DNA from: an uncultured Bacteroidota bacterium
GTDB taxonomy: Bacteria > Bacteroidota > Bacteroidia > Bacteroidales > P3
Assembly: GCA_902776365.1 (NCBI GenBank)
Contig: CACYPU010000002.1
Span: 62,001 to 126,000 of the forward strand
DNA length: 64,000 bases
Direction: 5' to 3'
Shown: positions 61,540 to 64,000 of the stretch, piece by piece
Layout of the letters: each line of letters opens with the position of its first letter
How positions within the stretch are numbered: position 1 is the stretch's first letter
The notes under the pieces: generated by a model
What the model saw: the letters and a program-made list of their open reading frames with translations, nothing else
Told to the model about the DNA's origin: nothing
Databases searched by the model: none
Position numbers and translations under genes: made by a program

Positions 61540-62007
61540 TCAATCCAGTCTGCGGTCGTAGACCACGGTTCCGTTTTCCCAGGTGATGGTCAGTTTTCTT
61601 CCACTTACTTCGAACGGTGCATCGGCCTGATGGGGGTAGCCGAGTTCGTCGGGGGCGGTGTAGTGCACCACGCCGTTGGGACGGTTGTAGCCATAGGTGA
61701 AGGCATACAGGGTGTCGCTGTTGAGTTTGGAGTACATCTTGGAGACGACTTCAATCTTTACGCTACCGTTGGTCGCTGTCTCGAAGAGCAGGTAGTTGGA
61801 GGTGGTGCGGTCCACATTGCGAGTCTCCTCTTCGCCCTCCTGATTGGTCGTGGTGATGGGCACGCTGTCCTTGACGACGTAGACCCATGAGGTGTTGTCC
61901 ATCGAGACGGGGGCACGGTCCAGCGGGTCGAATCCTTCGTGTTTGCTGCACGAAGCCGTGATCAGCAGCGCCAATGTCGGCAGCAAGGCTTTCAGAATCT
62001 TTTTCAT
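61540..62007 (-). CDS. Lipoprotein of unknown function
   Basis: 155 aa. A signal peptide with lipobox LLITASC is followed by a small all-beta domain: SWVYVVKDSVPITT, NYLLFETATNGSVKIEVVS, LYAFTYGYNRPNGVVHYT, KLTITWENGTVVYDR. This resembles the lipocalin-like or META-type small lipoproteins that are common in Bacteroidetes, but no family can be named with confidence. It follows the outer-membrane receptor gene by 28 bp made of heptamer repeats, so the two are probably co-expressed and may work together at the outer membrane. Confidence 0.8.
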   Translation of the reverse strand: MKKILKALLPTLALLITASCSKHEGFDPLDRAPVSMDNTSWVYVVKDSVPITTTNQEGEEETRNVDRTTSNYLLFETATNGSVKIEVVSKMYSKLNSDTLYAFTYGYNRPNGVVHYTAPDELGYPHQADAPFEVSGRKLTITWENGTVVYDRRLD

Positions 62008-62014
62008 AATATAT

Positions 62015-62042
62015 TTAATTCTTAATTCTTAACTCTTAATTC
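62015..62042 (-). repeat. Heptamer array TTAATTC x4 at the receptor stop
   Basis: Plus strand TTAATTC, TTAATTC, TTAACTC, TTAATTC. On the coding strand the receptor ends LN-TAA within the array, which fills the gap to the lipoprotein start. Confidence 0.93.
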
Positions 62043-64000
62043 AAAGTGTCGCCCGTCTCGCTGTCGCCTTCCTTGGCGTTGCGCTCGAGTTCGAGCTTTC
62101 CGAAACGGAGGGTGATGCCGGCGGAGATGTAGCGGCTGTTCAGCATCTTGTTGGTGTTGGAGCCGAGGTAGTAGGGGTTGGTGTTCTCGGAGCCGAAGCC
62201 GTAGCGCGCGCCCCAGTTGAAGAGGTCCTGGATGTTGATGAAGACGGAGAGTTTGCGGTTGAAGAAGTCGCTGCGGGCGCCGATGTTGAACCAGTAGCGG
62301 GCCTTGGTCTCGGTCATGAGGCTGATGGTGGGCGAGGAGTAGTTGAGCGACATGGTGATCTGGTACTGGTCGAATACCTTGGCCCATGCGTTGATGCGGA
62401 CGCTCCACGACCATTTGTCGCGCTCGTCGATTTGATGGGTGAGGACGCCGTTGTCGTTGCGGTCGTATTCCATGCGGTAGCCGTAGTCGTAGATGTTGGC
62501 ATAGAGGCGCACGTTGAAGAATCCGGAGGGACGGTAGGTCATATTGAGGTTGGCACCGTAGCGCCAGGAGGTTCCCATGTTGTAGGGGATGGAGTAGGAG
62601 ACGATGCGGTCGAGGAGGGCGTCATACTCGGCATCGAGGAGCGAGCTGATTTCGTTGGTGGAGAGGCGTCCGTAGCCTTCGATACCTACATTGCCGAAAG
62701 TCACGAAGAACTTCTGCCATCCGGCCTCCATGCTGTGGGTGTAGGAGGGCTCGAGACCGTTGGGGTTGCCGGTGCGGTAGGAGTCCTCGCCATAGATGCG
62801 GAAGGAGGTGCGGTTCTCCTCGCCGGGGTGCGACATGCGCATGGAGTAGTTGAGCTTGAAGTTGTGCATGTCCTCGGTGCGGTAGGTGAGGTGGATGGAG
62901 GGACGGAAGGAGTGGGTGTAGTAGGTGTCCTCGTCGGCCATCATGGGGTTGAGGGAGTAGTTGTAGTAGGTCTTGCCGAACTCATAGCCGAGGCCGGTGC
63001 TGAGGGTGAAGCCGCCCCAGCGGTGGGTCCAGTTGACGTCGGCGTTGACACTGGATTCCTCGCCGTCGAAATGGTAGGTACGCAGGGCGTCGACGACGGT
63101 GCCGTCGTGGTCGTTGAAGCGCTGGTAGTCGTTGTCGGTGCGCTGGTAGTCGGCGCGGAGGCCGTAGCTGAGTTCGCCGTCCTGCGAGTAGGGACGGTTG
63201 TAGCGCACGTTGAGGTCGAATCCGTAGTTGTAGTTGCGGGTCATGAGGTAGCGGTGCTCGTCGGCAGGGAGATTATAGATAGTATATACGCGGTTGTAGT
63301 ATTCGTCGCTGGCGTTGCGTGAGAAGCGGGAGTTGACGCCGATGCGGAGATTGTGACCCTCGTTGTCGAACTTCTTGGTCCAGTCGGCGCCGAAGTGACC
63401 GAAGCCGGAGGGCGAGGTGGTGGTGTCGGAGATGCCGTAGGCCAGGGTGTCGAGAGGCGCGGTGAGATAGAACTGCTCGGTGTTGCGGTCGGAGTAGCTC
63501 TTGTTGTAGTTGAGGAAGCCACCTCCGTCGACGGAGAGCTCGCTGGTGGAGTCGATTTCGTAGTTGACATTGACGAAGATGTTGCCGGAGTAGCCGCGGT
63601 TGCCTGAGGCGGAGGTGTCGGTCTGGTAGAAGGTGGTGTCGTAGCCGTCGCCGGCGGCATTGTCGGCACGGCGCATGGACCAGGAGTCGCTCTCGTTGTC
63701 GCGGTAGGAGTAACGGCCGCTGGCGAAGACGTTGATACTCAGTTTTTCTTTGGCCCACATATAACTAATCCAAGGACTCACGAAGGGCTGGTTGGAGCCG
63801 TTGACGCCGAAGGAGACGAACTGGTTGCTCTTGATATGAGCGGAGGTGACGATGTTGATGACAGCCTCGGCGCTGGTGGCGTACTTGGCGGAGGGGTTGG
63901 TGATGGTCTCGATGCGGGCGAGGGCGTTGGCGGGGAGGGTTTGGAGGTAGGTCTTGAGGTTCTCCTCGGTGAGTTTGGAGGGCTTGTCGTTAATCCAGAT
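62036..64000 (-). CDS. TonB-dependent-receptor-like outer-membrane protein, N-terminus outside window
   Basis: 655 residues visible; the frame is open to the window edge, so the N-terminus is missing (the GTG at 63781 is internal). The first visible part IWINDKPSKLTEENLKTYLQ, then LPANALARIETITNPSAKYATSAEAVINIVT is the end of a TonB plug domain. The rest is an OMP_b-brl_3-type beta barrel rich in Tyr/Arg/Asn strands (INVFASGRYSYRDNESDSW, RYISAGITLRFGKLELE). The charged tail NAKEGDSETGDTLN follows the last strand. This class is found in Bacteroidetes without a SusD partner; ligand unknown. Promoter and start lie beyond 64000. Confidence 0.88.
   Translation of the reverse strand: MWINDKPSKLTEENLKTYLQTLPANALARIETITNPSAKYATSAEAVINIVTSAHIKSNQFVSFGVNGSNQPFVSPWISYMWAKEKLSINVFASGRYSYRDNESDSWSMRRADNAAGDGYDTTFYQTDTSASGNRGYSGNIFVNVNYEIDSTSELSVDGGGFLNYNKSYSDRNTEQFYLTAPLDTLAYGISDTTTSPSGFGHFGADWTKKFDNEGHNLRIGVNSRFSRNASDEYYNRVYTIYNLPADEHRYLMTRNYNYGFDLNVRYNRPYSQDGELSYGLRADYQRTDNDYQRFNDHDGTVVDALRTYHFDGEESSVNADVNWTHRWGGFTLSTGLGYEFGKTYYNYSLNPMMADEDTYYTHSFRPSIHLTYRTEDMHNFKLNYSMRMSHPGEENRTSFRIYGEDSYRTGNPNGLEPSYTHSMEAGWQKFFVTFGNVGIEGYGRLSTNEISSLLDAEYDALLDRIVSYSIPYNMGTSWRYGANLNMTYRPSGFFNVRLYANIYDYGYRMEYDRNDNGVLTHQIDERDKWSWSVRINAWAKVFDQYQITMSLNYSSPTISLMTETKARYWFNIGARSDFFNRKLSVFINIQDLFNWGARYGFGSENTNPYYLGSNTNKMLNSRYISAGITLRFGKLELERNAKEGDSETGDTLN

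Overview
The window is a densely packed chromosomal segment of a member of the Bacteroidales; the family cannot be fixed from sequence alone. The evidence is: promoters with the Bacteroidetes-type -33 TTTG / -7 TAnnTTTG pattern, usually with a 19-nt spacer; almost no Shine-Dalgarno sequences; many lipoproteins and a TonB-dependent receptor; S23-type four-helix-bundle, DUF3109, GH97, GH89 and GH78 genes; and the lpxC-lpxA gene order. It looks like core chromosome with one small carbohydrate-degradation block. There is no prophage, classical IS, CRISPR array or rRNA operon.

Layout. 1-2.5 kb: tRNA-Val and tRNA-Gln (both minus), a ComEA-like HhH protein and rfbB. 2.7-6.8 kb: a plus-strand string with a BlaI-like repressor, a BlaR1-like M56 protease fused to a TonB C-terminal domain, an LRR lipoprotein, a HAD phosphatase, a beta-barrel protein and a hotdog thioesterase. 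6.8-12.9 kb (minus): guaA, a LysM/ligand-binding protein with long VHDT repeats, lpxC, lpxA. 13-17.4 kb: M16 protease, Kv channel, D-3-phosphoglycerate dehydrogenase-like enzyme, DUF3109 protein, lspA, then tRNA-Phe. 17.6-20.6 kb: two-component pair, S23-type gene between inverted arrays, thioesterase, a candidate structured RNA and a small membrane protein. 20.7-23.5 kb: PepC-like peptidase, SecDF-head-like lipoprotein, glutathione peroxidase. 23.8-41 kb: acyltransferase, purL, TfoX-N protein, then GH97, GH89, two GH78 and an EEP-family protein, opposed by a second GH97. 41.1-47.3 kb: second C1 peptidase, esterase, SGNH plus MBOAT O-acetylation pair, radical SAM protein. 47.4-53.3 kb (minus): deoxynucleoside kinase, kdsB, HU/SPOR protein, trmB, yebC, rsmI, mgtC. 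53.5-57.4 kb: nadC, YihY, THUMP methyltransferase, short QueG. 57.4-64 kb: triple zinc-ribbon protein, HAD protein, WYL remnant, htpG, a lipoprotein and the C-terminal part of an outer-membrane receptor.

The most unusual content lies between and inside the genes. (1) Arrays of short, mostly 7-bp tandem repeats of many different words sit at gene junctions, often supplying the stop codon of one gene and the start of the next. They also occur in frame inside core genes (response regulator, histidine kinase, purL, trmB, an RNA methyltransferase) and inside signal peptides. (2) One S23-type gene is enclosed by two such arrays that form a 34-bp inverted repeat, giving a 418-bp cassette. (3) Four intergenic palindromes share one architecture, (TTGT-N7)n mirrored as (N7-ACAA)n with an exact 11-bp period, although their sequences differ; three lie just beyond an intrinsic terminator. 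(4) A long nested hairpin of about 165-190 nt downstream of a good promoter (19985-20175) looks like an unannotated structured RNA. (5) The three tRNA genes share an extended, nearly identical promoter block.

All functional calls rest on motif recognition by eye. No database search was run.
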